From: Staphylococcus caprae
Lineage (GTDB): Bacteria; Bacillota; Bacilli; Staphylococcales; Staphylococcaceae
DNA: 64,000 nucleotides
Direction of reading: 5' to 3'
Assembly: GCF_002902725.1 (NCBI RefSeq)
Contig: NZ_PPRT01000072.1
Coordinates: forward strand, 8,144-72,143
This document shows positions 18,107 to 26,071 of this stretch, piece by piece (position 1 is the stretch's first letter; each line of letters starts with the position of its first letter). The position numbers and the translations under genes are program-made. The notes beneath the pieces are model-generated. The model did no database searches. It worked only from the letters and a program-made list of their open reading frames with translations, and was not told the origin of the DNA.

Positions 18107-19322
18107 TGAAGCATTAACCTTGTTCAATAAAAGATACAAGGCGATTCGTAAAGAAAAAAGCTATTATAATAAATTTATATTTAACGGTCACTTTACTGTG
18201 TTTTTACTTATTTTATTAGGCGCGTTTATTTTTGGTTATGGTGAATGGCTACAGCACATTCCTAAACACATTGATTATGCTTTATTCTCAAGTATAGTAG
18301 TAGCTTTTATATCATTATTTCCAATACGTACATTATTGAAAGACGCCGATAGAATTTTTCTATTACCATTTGAAAAGCATATGAAAGATTATATGAAAGT
18401 AAGTTTAATTTATAGCTATAGTGCTAGAATTTTCTTGCAAATCATACTTATTATTGTGCTATTTCCACTTTTTTATAAATTAAATAACCATCATTTTGGA
18501 TTTTACATTGCATTTGCTATAAGTGCCTTAATATTTCCTTATATAGGCTTATTGGTTAAGTGGCAATGGTTGAAATTGAAATTATCGACGTGGACTGTTA
18601 ATTTAACTTTAATTGTATTATTTGCTTTAACGTATTATTTAACTTTAAGATTTCATAATTATTTGGCGATTATTTTTATTCTTATTTTAGTTGGTCTTTT
18701 CTTTATTTTGAAAATGAAAAGCAAAAAGCAATTATATCCATGGGAGAAAATGATAGCGATAGAGCAACAACATCACACAAATTATTATAAATTCGTAAAT
18801 ATGTTTACGGATGTGAAACATTTAAGAGCAACTGCAGTACGAAGAAGTTATTTAGATTTCTTACTTTCTAAACCTAAAGGTAAGAAGTTTAATGAGAATC
18901 GTATGTACTTATTCTTATTTGTGAGAAGCTTTGTGAGAGGGAGAGATGCGTTTAGTATCATTCTGAGATTAGTCATCATTGCTTTAGTGCTAATGATATG
19001 GCTATCTAATCCTTTCGTTTCTATAATAATAGGAAGCTTATTTATGTATATTACCTTATTACAAATGTCTCAGTTTTATACACAACAAGCTTATGGATTA
19101 TGGCCTCAAGTGTGGCCAGTACCTGACACAAAAGTGATTAAAGGATATGAACAATTTTTATATCGTCTAATGATCATAGTAGGAACGATATTTACCATTG
19201 CATTCGTGATTAAACATCCTGCATTATTCTTTTTCGCAATCGTATTCTTTATAGTAGGGTGGTTAACGATTAGAAGTACTGTGAAGAAACTGAAATACCA
19301 AGAGACACTATTAAGAGATTAA
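18099..19322 (+). CDS. ecsB: EcsB: ABC transporter permease
   Basis: This 407-aa integral membrane protein of the EcsB family has hydrophobic segments near 28-50, 60-78, 105-125, 130-155, 165-200 and a cluster at about 290-395. It is the permease partner of EcsA. Candidate starts are GTG 18087, ATG 18093 and ATG 18099; AAGGTGG at 18084-18090 favours 18099, which overlaps the ecsA stop. No ecsC-like gene follows; a terminator lies directly downstream. Confidence 0.93.
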   Translation: MTNEALTLFNKRYKAIRKEKSYYNKFIFNGHFTVFLLILLGAFIFGYGEWLQHIPKHIDYALFSSIVVAFISLFPIRTLLKDADRIFLLPFEKHMKDYMKVSLIYSYSARIFLQIILIIVLFPLFYKLNNHHFGFYIAFAISALIFPYIGLLVKWQWLKLKLSTWTVNLTLIVLFALTYYLTLRFHNYLAIIFILILVGLFFILKMKSKKQLYPWEKMIAIEQQHHTNYYKFVNMFTDVKHLRATAVRRSYLDFLLSKPKGKKFNENRMYLFLFVRSFVRGRDAFSIILRLVIIALVLMIWLSNPFVSIIIGSLFMYITLLQMSQFYTQQAYGLWPQVWPVPDTKVIKGYEQFLYRLMIIVGTIFTIAFVIKHPALFFFAIVFFIVGWLTIRSTVKKLKYQETLLRD

Positions 19323-19327
19323 AAAAG

Positions 19328-19350
19328 TTTGGGCAACAAGCCCATTTTTT
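19328..19350 (+). terminator. Intrinsic terminator after ecsAB
   Basis: TGGGC-AACAA-GCCCA (19330-19344) followed by TTTTTT. Confidence 0.85.
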
Positions 19351-19373
19351 AAAGATAAGCGAAGTATTGAATT

Positions 19374-19419
19374 AAAAAAAGCAGTAAGAAGATTTCTAAT
19401 TGAAATCATCTTACTGCTA
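19374..19419 (-). terminator. Intrinsic terminator after traP
   Basis: AGCAGTAAGAAGATTTC pairs with GAAATCATCTTACTGCT (one mismatch). On the minus strand a run of seven T follows. Confidence 0.85.
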
Positions 19420-19458
19420 TTATTTTTGGACAACGCTGTCTAAAGCTATTTTATGTTA

Positions 19459-19962
19459 TTACTGTTCTTCAATTGGATATAAGTATCTTTCGAAATAGCT
19501 AGAATGTTGCCCGCTTGCACCAAAGAATTGACTTAAAGCCACTTTTGAGAAATTATCATTGAAAATATCAGAAGCTTTAAAATCTTCGTAAGCAGTGCGA
19601 CTCGCAAATCCAAAGTAAATTTTATAAGTATTACCTTCTAACGGTCTAAGTAATCGATAACTTTTGAATCCAGCAAATGATTCAAATGGTGCACCTAAAT
19701 GCAATAACTTTTTCTCTAATTGATTACTATGATCCTCAGAAGAAGGAATAAACATTGCACAGTAGAAATGATCTTCATTAAAATCTCCAACACTATAAAG
19801 CACATTATAAGAGCTTGGATGTTTGAGAACAGATTTTTCATCTGTTTCTTCTAAAATGACTGAAGTATCAGATGCTGAGAATTGGAATAGTTGATGATCA
19901 GGATTATTAAGTTTAATTTGATTTAAAAATCCATACGTCCCATAAGATGTATATAGATTCAT
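19459..19962 (-). CDS. traP: TRAP / HmoB-like antibiotic-biosynthesis-monooxygenase-fold protein
   Basis: A 167-aa cytosolic protein closely matching staphylococcal TRAP (SYGTYGFL, HQLFQFSASDTSVI, GGHFYCA-like DHFYCAMFIPS, FGASGQHSSYFERYLYP). The C-terminal half has the ferredoxin-like ABM fold shared with the haem monooxygenase HmoB of Bacillus. TRAP was first proposed as an agr-linked signalling protein, a role later disputed; haem- or stress-related roles fit its fold and its position beside the haem operon. It is divergent from hemE and has its own terminator. Confidence 0.92.
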   Translation of the reverse strand: MNLYTSYGTYGFLNQIKLNNPDHQLFQFSASDTSVILEETDEKSVLKHPSSYNVLYSVGDFNEDHFYCAMFIPSSEDHSNQLEKKLLHLGAPFESFAGFKSYRLLRPLEGNTYKIYFGFASRTAYEDFKASDIFNDNFSKVALSQFFGASGQHSSYFERYLYPIEEQ

Positions 19963-20301
19963 GATACATTCCTCCCTTATTTTAATTTATTATACGATTA
20001 TAATATTTCTTTTGCTACAACAAAACTCTAGATTTTCTAATAAAAAGTAATAGAATTCTTCATAAAATTACAAATTTAACTAAAAATATAATTGAATATT
20101 TAGTTTAACTTTATTAGAATGTCCACGAAATAAATACCCGATTTTTAATAAAAATAAAGTATTATTTTAAACTTTATAAAACTAGGATTTACAAATAAAA
20201 GTACTATGTCTTTTTTATGACATTTAAGCATAATAAAATACGAAATTGCGTACAATATGCTATTATAGATAAGAATGATTTTAATGTAGGAGGACGCGAA
20301 G
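19963..20301. other. Divergent intergenic region traP/hemE
   Basis: This 339-bp, very AT-rich stretch lacks a credible gene; a 71-codon minus-strand reading across the hemE start has no ribosome site. A likely hemE promoter is the extended -10 TGC-TATTAT at 20258-20266, with a poor -35. GTAGGAGG at 20286-20293 is the hemE ribosome site. Confidence 0.5.
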
Positions 20302-21336
20302 GTGCATAGTAAAAACGATACGATTTTAAAGACAATAAAAGGTGAAACAACGTCACACACACCCGTGTGGTTTATGCGTCAAGCAGGACGTTCACAACCT
20401 GAGTATCGCAAATTAAAAGAAAAATATTCACTTTTCGAAATTACGCATCAACCAGAATTATGTGCTTATGTCACACAGTTGCCTGTGGACAATTATCAGA
20501 CTGATGCGGCAGTTCTTTATAAAGATATTATGACACCTTTAAAACCAATAGGTGTAGATGTAGATATTAAATCTGGTATAGGGCCAGTGATTTCTAATCC
20601 TATTAAATCGGTTCAGGATGTTGAAAAGTTATCTCAAATAGACCCTAAACGTGACGTGCCTTACGTGTTAGATACGATTAAGCTTCTTACAGAAGAGAAA
20701 CTTAATGTACCATTAATTGGATTCACAGGTGCGCCATTTACATTAGCATCTTACATGATTGAAGGGGGTCCTTCTAAGAATTATAATTTCACTAAAGCGA
20801 TGATGTATAGTGATGAAGAAACATGGTTTGCTTTAATGAATCATCTTGTTGATATTTCAATCACATATGTAGTTGCTCAAATTGAAGCAGGTGCTGAATT
20901 GATTCAAATCTTTGATTCATGGGTAGGTGCATTAAACACACAAGATTATAATCACTATATTAAACCTGCCATGGAAAAATTAATCAGCGGAATTAAAGCC
21001 CACCATGATGTACCGGTGATTCTTTTCGGAGTAGGTGCGAGCCACTTAATTAATGAATGGAATGATTTACCAATAGATGTGCTAGGACTTGATTGGAGAA
21101 CTTCAATTAAACAAGCTGATGATATGGGAGTCAAAAAGACATTGCAAGGTAATCTAGATCCTTCATTATTATTAGCGCCTTGGGATGTTATAGAAACACG
21201 TTTGAAGGAAATACTTGACCAGGGGATGAATCGTGGCAAACATATATTCAATTTAGGTCATGGTGTATTTCCTGAAGTGAAACCAGAAACATTAAGAAAA
21301 GTGAGCGCGTTTGTTCATCAATATACTCAAAAATAG
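20302..21336 (+). CDS. hemE: Uroporphyrinogen decarboxylase
   Basis: HemE decarboxylates uroporphyrinogen III to coproporphyrinogen III. The 344-aa length is typical. The signatures [16 protein letters not shown] near the N-terminus and [17 protein letters not shown] in the middle are both present, as is the conserved FGVGASHL block. The start is GTG at 20302, spaced 8 bases from TAGGAGG. It is first in hemE-hemH-hemY, the order used by Gram-positives with the coproporphyrin-dependent haem pathway. hemH begins 74 bases after the stop. Confidence 0.97.
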   Translation: MHSKNDTILKTIKGETTSHTPVWFMRQAGRSQPEYRKLKEKYSLFEITHQPELCAYVTQLPVDNYQTDAAVLYKDIMTPLKPIGVDVDIKSGIGPVISNPIKSVQDVEKLSQIDPKRDVPYVLDTIKLLTEEKLNVPLIGFTGAPFTLASYMIEGGPSKNYNFTKAMMYSDEETWFALMNHLVDISITYVVAQIEAGAELIQIFDSWVGALNTQDYNHYIKPAMEKLISGIKAHHDVPVILFGVGASHLINEWNDLPIDVLGLDWRTSIKQADDMGVKKTLQGNLDPSLLLAPWDVIETRLKEILDQGMNRGKHIFNLGHGVFPEVKPETLRKVSAFVHQYTQK

Positions 21337-21410
21337 TTCTTTTGAAGATTTGGTGTCTCCCAAACCTTACTTAAGTAACGATAACTAACAATTAAAGGAA
21401 GGTTTTATCA

Positions 21411-22334
21411 ATGAGTAAAACAATTGGATTATTAGTAATGGCATACGGTACACCGTATAAAGAGAGTGATATCGAGCCGTATTATACTGATATTAGACAC
21501 GGTAAAAGACCAACTGAAGAAGAACTACAAGATTTAAAAGATCGTTATGAATTTATCGGAGGTTTATCACCTTTAGCAGGGACTACAGATAGACAAGCTG
21601 AAGCGTTAACTCAAGCTTTAAATGAAACGTATGATGATGTGAATTTCAAATTATATTTAGGTTTAAAACATATTTCTCCGTATATTGAGGATGCAGTCGA
21701 GAAAATGCATGAAGATGGTATTGAAGAAGCTGTCACAGTAGTATTAGCACCGCATTATTCAAGTTTCTCTGTCGGTTCATATGATGATCGTGCGCAAGAG
21801 GAAGCGGACAAATATGGTATGAAGCTTACGCACATTAAGCATTATTACCATCAACCTAAATTTATTAAATACTGGACTGATAAAATCAATGAAACATTGA
21901 ATCAAATTCCAGAAAATGAGCATGATGAAACGGTGTTAGTTGTTTCAGCTCACAGTTTACCTAAAGGATTGATTGAGCGTAATAATGATCCTTATCCAGA
22001 CGAATTACATGAAACTGCTCAGATACTTAAACAAGATTCCAATATCATTCACGTTGCTGAAGGTTGGCAATCTGAAGGGAATACTGGAACACCTTGGTTA
22101 GGACCAGACGTTCAAGACCTTACTCGTGATTTATACAATAAACATCATTTTAAAAACTTTATCTACACGCCAGTCGGTTTCGTATGTGAACATTTAGAAG
22201 TTCTTTATGATAACGACCACGAATGTAAAGTCGTGTGTGATGAAGTAGGTGCCAATTACTATCGTCCAGATATGCCGAATACGGATCCTTTATTTATCGG
22301 TGCCATTGTTGACGAAATTAAAGCGCATTTTTAA
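21411..22334 (+). CDS. hemH: Coproporphyrin III ferrochelatase (CpfC/HemH)
   Basis: This 307-aa soluble ferrochelatase inserts Fe(II) into coproporphyrin III in the Gram-positive pathway. It has LLVMAYGTPYKESDIEPYYTDIRHG at the N-terminus, the metal-binding histidine in SAHSLPKG and the acidic GFVCEHLEVLYDND block. The ATG at 21411 follows AAAGGAAGG. Repeat copy C follows, and its 3' hairpin supplies a terminator, so hemY may be partly or wholly separated transcriptionally, 275 bases on. Confidence 0.96.
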   Translation: MSKTIGLLVMAYGTPYKESDIEPYYTDIRHGKRPTEEELQDLKDRYEFIGGLSPLAGTTDRQAEALTQALNETYDDVNFKLYLGLKHISPYIEDAVEKMHEDGIEEAVTVVLAPHYSSFSVGSYDDRAQEEADKYGMKLTHIKHYYHQPKFIKYWTDKINETLNQIPENEHDETVLVVSAHSLPKGLIERNNDPYPDELHETAQILKQDSNIIHVAEGWQSEGNTGTPWLGPDVQDLTRDLYNKHHFKNFIYTPVGFVCEHLEVLYDNDHECKVVCDEVGANYYRPDMPNTDPLFIGAIVDEIKAHF

Positions 22335-22367
22335 AATAATGTTAAAAGCATATATATAATATTGAAT

Positions 22368-22536
22368 AGGAGCGGAGCAGAAATAACATTTAGTAAAATT
22401 ATTTGTGTTATCGCACCTTGGCAAGGATGGCAAGTATTGAGAGAAACTTAAAATAAGAATACTTTCAATTTGGAGTTCTATTGCCAATATGTTAAATGAG
22501 GCTGAGATAATCAATGATGTCCCAGCCTCATTTTTG
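22368..22536 (+). repeat. Intergenic repeat family, copy C (diverged; hemH terminator)
   Basis: This shares the block order of copy B (GAGCAGAAATAA, AAAATTATTTG, GGCAAGGATGGC, ACTTTCAATT, CTATTGCCAATATGTTAAA) but with many substitutions. Its 3' hairpin GAGGCTG...CAGCCTC followed by ATTTTT (about 22498-22535) is intact and probably terminates hemEH. Confidence 0.75.
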
Positions 22537-22609
22537 AGGAAATTAAATTTAAGAATAATACACATTTTCAGGATAGATTTTTACGGGTCTGAAAGGAAGC
22601 GTGAAACAA

Positions 22610-24004
22610 TTGAGTAAAAGAATTGCAATTATTGGAGCTGGAATTACAGGTTTATCGAGTGCATATTTTATTAAAAAGCAAGATCCTTCGGTAGAAGTGA
22701 CGATATTTGAAGCGTCCAATCGTCCAGGTGGTAAAATACAAACATATCGCGAGGATGGATATACTATTGAATTAGGTCCAGAATCTTATTTAGGACGTAA
22801 GACGATTATGACAGATCTTGCTAAAGATATTGGTTTGGAAAATGATTTAATTACCAATACGACAGGTCAATCGTATATATTTGCTAAGAACAAGTTATAT
22901 CCGATTCCAGGTGGTTCAATCATGGGCATACCTACGGATATTAAGCCGTTTATAAAAACGAAGTTAATCTCACCACTTGGTAAATTAAGAGCTGGTCTTG
23001 ATTTGTTTAAGAAGCCGATAGAGATTGAAGATGATATTTCTGTAGGAGATTTCTTTAGACAAAGATTAGGCGATGAAGTGCTTGAAAACTTAATCGAGCC
23101 ATTGATGGGTGGAATTTATGGTACGAATATTGATGATTTAAGTTTAATGAGTACGTTTCCTAATTTTAAAGAGAAGGAAGAACAATTTGGAAGTTTGATT
23201 AAAGGGATGAAAGATGAGAAAGAACAACGTGTGAAACGACGTCAACTTTATCCTGGAGCACCAAAAGGTCAGTTTAAACAATTTAGGCACGGGCTTAGTT
23301 CATTTATTGAAGCACTTGCTAAAGATGTGCAAAATAAAGGCGTCAATATTCGTTACAATACGACAGTTAATGATATTAAAGTCTATCAAAAAGATTACGA
23401 AATCGTGTTAGATAATGAGAGCGAGCGTTTCGAAGGCGTGTTAGTTACAACGCCACAACAAGTGTTTATGAAATGGTTCAATCATGATCCAGCATTTGAT
23501 TACTTTAATAATATGGATTCAACTACTGTAGCAACTGTCGTGATGGCATTTGACGACAAAAATATTGAAAACACATACGATGGCACAGGATTTGTGATCG
23601 CACGTACCAGTAAGACTGATATCACAGCTTGTACGTGGACATCTAAAAAATGGCCATTTACCACTCCAGAAGGGAAAGTGCTTATCAGAGCATACGTAGG
23701 TAAGCCAGGCGATACTGTAGTTGATGATCATACGGATGACGAAATCGTCTCTATTGTAAGACGAGATTTAAGTCAGATGATGACGTTTAAAGGTGATCCT
23801 GATTTTACAATTGTTAATCGTTTGCCGAAAAGTATGCCTCAATATCATGTTGGTCATATTAAGAATATTAAAGCAATTCAACAACATATTAAAAACACGT
23901 ACCCTAGATTACGTATCACAGGAGCTCCTTTTGAAGCTGTAGGATTACCGGATTGCATTCAACAAGGTAAGAACGCTATCGAAGAAATTTTAGAAGAATT
24001 GTAA
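22610..24004 (+). CDS. hemY: Coproporphyrinogen III oxidase, FAD-dependent (CgoX/HemY)
   Basis: HemY/CgoX oxidises coproporphyrinogen III to coproporphyrin III using FAD and O2. It has an N-terminal Rossmann FAD motif (IAIIGAGITGLSSAY) and the EASNRPGGKI second motif; the length of 464 aa fits the family. Two starts are possible: GTG at 22601, which lies directly on AAGGAAG, and TTG at 22610 with better spacing and an N-terminus matching the S. aureus protein; I prefer 22610. It is the last gene of the haem cluster, and a strong hairpin follows at 24014. Confidence 0.94.
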   Translation: MSKRIAIIGAGITGLSSAYFIKKQDPSVEVTIFEASNRPGGKIQTYREDGYTIELGPESYLGRKTIMTDLAKDIGLENDLITNTTGQSYIFAKNKLYPIPGGSIMGIPTDIKPFIKTKLISPLGKLRAGLDLFKKPIEIEDDISVGDFFRQRLGDEVLENLIEPLMGGIYGTNIDDLSLMSTFPNFKEKEEQFGSLIKGMKDEKEQRVKRRQLYPGAPKGQFKQFRHGLSSFIEALAKDVQNKGVNIRYNTTVNDIKVYQKDYEIVLDNESERFEGVLVTTPQQVFMKWFNHDPAFDYFNNMDSTTVATVVMAFDDKNIENTYDGTGFVIARTSKTDITACTWTSKKWPFTTPEGKVLIRAYVGKPGDTVVDDHTDDEIVSIVRRDLSQMMTFKGDPDFTIVNRLPKSMPQYHVGHIKNIKAIQQHIKNTYPRLRITGAPFEAVGLPDCIQQGKNAIEEILEEL

Positions 24005-24013
24005 ATCTTATAT

Positions 24014-24106
24014 AACACTTTAATAAGAATGATTGCATTTAACTTGGCTCTATGAAAGAGTGATAGTTTATCGCAGTAGTATCATTCCTTTTAAAGTGTT
24101 TTTATT
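24014..24106 (+). terminator. Terminator after hemY
   Basis: AACACTTTAA (24014-24023) pairs with TTAAAGTGTT (24091-24100), and GAATGAT (24027-24033) with ATCATTC (24081-24087), followed by a T-rich tail. Confidence 0.75.
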
Positions 24107-24148
24107 TTAAAATAGAGATGAAGTGAATCAACTTATGAGGTGAAGAAC

Positions 24149-24703
24149 ATGACAGATGTGATTATCGTACATTCAAAATATGGAAATGCCACAAACCATT
24201 GGTATGAATGGTTAAAGCATAATTTAACATTAGAAGGTTATCACGTGACTTTATTTAATTTAGACGCGGATGCACATGCTCAAATCGATGAGTGGGTAAG
24301 CCAAATGAAAGATCAAATTCGAATTCGCAAATATGATACATACTTTGTCACTCATGGCTTTGGTACCATTGCAGCGTTAAAATTTATTGAAGGCACAGAC
24401 CATCATATAGAAGGATTATTTAGCATCGCAGGTTTTAAAGAAGATGCTCATGATATCGATGAGAATGTAAATTTAGATGGCATTTCTATTAATTATGAAA
24501 AAGTGAAATCACAGGTCGATCATTTTTATGGACTTTCTTCAAAAGATGACAAATACGTCTCTTATAAAGAAACGAAAAGATTAATGGATACGTTGAATGG
24601 AAAAATACGTATCGTTGAAGAGGGCGGACACTTTCTAGAAGATGAGGGGTTCACAACATTTACTTCTTTACAATCAAGAATGCAAGGTTATATGACAAGG
24701 TAA
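24149..24703 (+). CDS. RBBP9/YdeN-type alpha/beta-hydrolase-fold protein lacking the nucleophile serine
   Basis: This 184-aa protein has the compact RBBP9/YdeN layout (VIIVHSKYGNATNHWYEWL at the N-terminus, GHFLEDEGF near the C-terminus). The nucleophile elbow, normally GHSxG, reads VTHGFGT, so glycine (G70) stands where the catalytic serine should be; the acidic and histidine positions seem kept. It may be a non-catalytic relative or use another chemistry. The GTG at 24140 is inside the GAGGTGA ribosome site; the ATG at 24149 is chosen. It is separate from hemY by a terminator. Confidence 0.75.
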   Translation: MTDVIIVHSKYGNATNHWYEWLKHNLTLEGYHVTLFNLDADAHAQIDEWVSQMKDQIRIRKYDTYFVTHGFGTIAALKFIEGTDHHIEGLFSIAGFKEDAHDIDENVNLDGISINYEKVKSQVDHFYGLSSKDDKYVSYKETKRLMDTLNGKIRIVEEGGHFLEDEGFTTFTSLQSRMQGYMTR

Positions 24704-24832
24704 ATTGTATAGTCTCAATGCTAAGCGTGCTTTAAAAGTAGTAGATGAACTTGTGAAATATATATTTTAGTAAAGAAAAATATAAAAAGATATATGAGGT
24801 AATTTTTTACACAATTTAATTTCAAAACAATA

Positions 24833-24861
24833 TTGACGAAATGTATTGTAATTTATATACT
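24833..24861 (+). promoter_or_regulatory. tRNA cluster promoter P1
   Basis: TTGACG (24833-24838), 17-base spacer, TATACT (24856-24861). Confidence 0.7.
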
Positions 24862-24955
24862 AATAAAGTACTTATTTGAGACGTCATTCATTTCAATTAT
24901 CACAAATTGATTTAAAGTTGAAATGAACGAAATGTTAAATTTCTTTAAAAAAGTA

Positions 24956-24985
24956 TTGACATTGTAAAGACGAAAATGGTAAGAT
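24956..24985 (+). promoter_or_regulatory. tRNA cluster promoter P2
   Basis: TTGACA (24956-24961), 18-base spacer, TAAGAT (24980-24985), about 25 bases before the first tRNA. Confidence 0.7.
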
Positions 24986-25011
24986 AATAAGGTAGTCAAA
25001 AATAATATTGG

Positions 25012-25085
<74 letters not shown>

Positions 25086-25100
25086 TACATCATTTTAATA

Positions 25101-25176
25101 GGTCTCGTAGTGTAGCGGTTAACACGCCTGCCTGTCACGCAGGAGATCGCGGGTTCGATTCCCGTCGAGACCGCCA
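25101..25176 (+). tRNA. tRNA-Asp (GTC)
   Basis: The acceptor GGTCTCG pairs with CGAGACC. Anticodon loop CTGTCAC lies in stem CCTGC/GCAGG, giving anticodon GTC. T-loop GGTTCGATTCC is present. Encoded CCA at 25174-25176. Confidence 0.97.
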
Positions 25177-25186
25177 TTACAATTGT

Positions 25187-25259
25187 GGTTCAGTAGCTCA
25201 GTTGGTAGAGCAATGGATTGAAGCTCCATGTGTCGGCAGTTCGACTCTGTCCTGAACCA
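25187..25259 (+). tRNA. tRNA-Phe (GAA)
   Basis: Acceptor GGTTCAG pairs with CTGAACC. Anticodon GAA lies in stem ATGGA/TCCAT. The T-arm is CGGCAGTTCGACTCTGTC-like. CCA is not encoded. Confidence 0.95.
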
Positions 25260-25271
25260 TTCGCTATTTTT

Positions 25272-25348
25272 GGCGGTTGTGGCGAAGTGGTTAACGCATC
25301 GGATTGTGGTTCCGACATTCGAGGGTTCGATTCCCTTCAACCGCCCCA
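25272..25348 (+). tRNA. tRNA-His (GTG)
   Basis: Anticodon GTG lies in stem TCGGA/TCCGA. The extra G at position -1 (25272) pairs with C73, the histidine identity element. Encoded CCA at 25346-25348. Confidence 0.96.
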
Positions 25349-25365
25349 TAATCGTATTACACAGT

Positions 25366-25439
25366 GCGGGTGTAGTTTAATGGCAAAACCTCAGCCTTCC
25401 AAGCTGATGTTGTGGGTTCGATTCCCATCACCCGCTCCA
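25366..25439 (+). tRNA. tRNA-Gly (TCC)
   Basis: Acceptor GCGGGTG pairs with CACCCGC. Anticodon TCC lies in stem TCAGC/GCTGA. Encoded CCA at 25437-25439. Confidence 0.96.
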
Positions 25440-25450
25440 TTTTTTATTAA

Positions 25451-25525
25451 TCCACAGTAGCTCAGTGGTAGAGCTATCGGCTGTTAACCGATCGGTCGTA
25501 GGTTCGAATCCTACCTGTGGAGCCA
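25451..25525 (+). tRNA. tRNA-Asn (GTT)
   Basis: Acceptor TCCACAG pairs with CTGTGGA. Anticodon GTT lies in stem ATCGG/CCGAT. Encoded CCA at 25523-25525. Confidence 0.96.
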
Positions 25526-25526
25526 T

Positions 25527-25598
25527 GGCTCCTTGGTCAAGCGGTTAAGACACCGCCCTTTCACGGCGGTAACACGGGTTCGAGTCCCGTAGGAGTCA
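25527..25598 (+). tRNA. tRNA-Glu (TTC)
   Basis: Acceptor GGCTCCT pairs with AGGAGTC (one G-U pair). Anticodon TTC lies in stem CCGCC/GGCGG. It begins one base after the CCA of tRNA-Asn. CCA is not encoded. Confidence 0.95.
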
Positions 25599-25601
25599 TA
25601 C

Positions 25602-25634
25602 AAACAGAAGTGAAATATCGCTTCTGTTTTTTTA
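25602..25634 (+). terminator. Intrinsic terminator inside the tRNA cluster
   Basis: AAACAGAAG pairs with CTTCTGTTT around a short loop and is followed by TTTTTA. It lies between tRNA-Glu and tRNA-Ser, so tRNA-Ser depends on read-through or its own weak promoter. Confidence 0.85.
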
Positions 25635-25657
25635 TATCTTGATTAAAATAGAATAGG

Positions 25658-25746
25658 GGAAGGTTGTCCGAGCTGGCCGAAGGAGCACGCCTGGAAAGTG
25701 TGTAGGCGCCACAAGCGTCTCGAGGGTTCGAATCCCTCACCTTCCG
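25658..25746 (+). tRNA. tRNA-Ser (GGA)
   Basis: An 89-nt class II tRNA. Acceptor GGAAGGT pairs with ACCTTCC. Anticodon GGA lies in stem CACGC/GTGTG. A long variable arm (GGCGCC...GCGTC region) and T-loop GGTTCGAATCC are present. Discriminator G, CCA not encoded. In S. aureus a genomic island adjoins this tRNA region. Confidence 0.94.
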
Positions 25747-25749
25747 TTA

Positions 25750-25790
25750 AGACGCTTATAGTGATTGATTTCATTATAGGCGTTATTTTT
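25750..25790 (+). terminator. Terminator after tRNA-Ser
   Basis: ACGCTTATAGT...ATTATAGGCGT forms an imperfect stem, followed by TATTTTTAT. Confidence 0.65.
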
Positions 25791-25845
25791 ATGTGAACTA
25801 TGTTATACGTTACGTGTACGGTTCAGAATGATTCTAAGTTTATAA

Positions 25846-25917
25846 AAAAGCATCTCCTCAAGCTAAAATTAATTGTGGTCAGCCAACCAAAATTTAATCA
25901 AGTTGAGGAGATGCTAT
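25846..25917 (-). terminator. Large palindromic element / terminator downstream of the 26-codon ORF
   Basis: AGCATCTCCTCAA and TTGAGGAGATGCT are exact 13-base inverted arms around an interior of roughly 40 bases. On the minus strand the second arm is followed by TTTTTTATA, so it can end a minus-strand transcript carrying the small ORF at 25991-26071. Confidence 0.7.
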
Positions 25918-25990
25918 TTAATGTCATCTGACATAGATAATTTAGCACATACTAATTAAAATTGTAAGTAATGAACGGAGGGGGACGTCA

Positions 25991-26071
25991 TTATTTCTTA
26001 TCTTTTTTAAAGTACATGAGTGTGATGACAATTGAGTAAACAAACAGAAAGATCATTATCATCGTTGCCAT
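25991..26071 (-). CDS. 26-aa hydrophobic peptide, candidate small membrane protein or type I toxin
   Basis: On the minus strand an ATG at 26071 lies 8 bases after AAAGGAGG (26080-26087), an excellent ribosome site. It opens a 26-codon frame: MATMIMIFLFVYSIVITLMY followed by basic FKKDKK. The single membrane helix with a positively charged tail resembles small membrane proteins and type I toxins, but I recognise no named family. It sits alone between the tRNA cluster and menE, with its own palindromic terminator. Evidence is coding layout only; expression is unproven. I see no clear antisense RNA promoter opposite it. Confidence 0.5.
   Translation of the reverse strand: MATMIMIFLFVYSIVITLMYFKKDKK

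Larger units (their letters stand above)
24704..25011. other. Leader region of the tRNA cluster with two tandem promoters
   Basis: No gene is visible here. Two sigma-A promoters point at the tRNAs: P1 (24833-24861) and P2 (24956-24985). Between them TTCATTTCAA and TTGAAATGAA (about 24887-24929) form a 10-bp stem. Confidence 0.6.

Noticed and set aside
20145..20360. 71-codon minus-strand hydrophobic reading upstream of hemE
   Set aside because: It overlaps the hemE start and its promoter, begins inside hemE and has no Shine-Dalgarno sequence.
25119..25349. 76-codon minus-strand reading across the tRNA genes
   Set aside because: It is made of the complements of tRNA-Asp, tRNA-Phe and tRNA-His, and has no ribosome site. 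The same holds for the plus-strand reading at 25218-25460.
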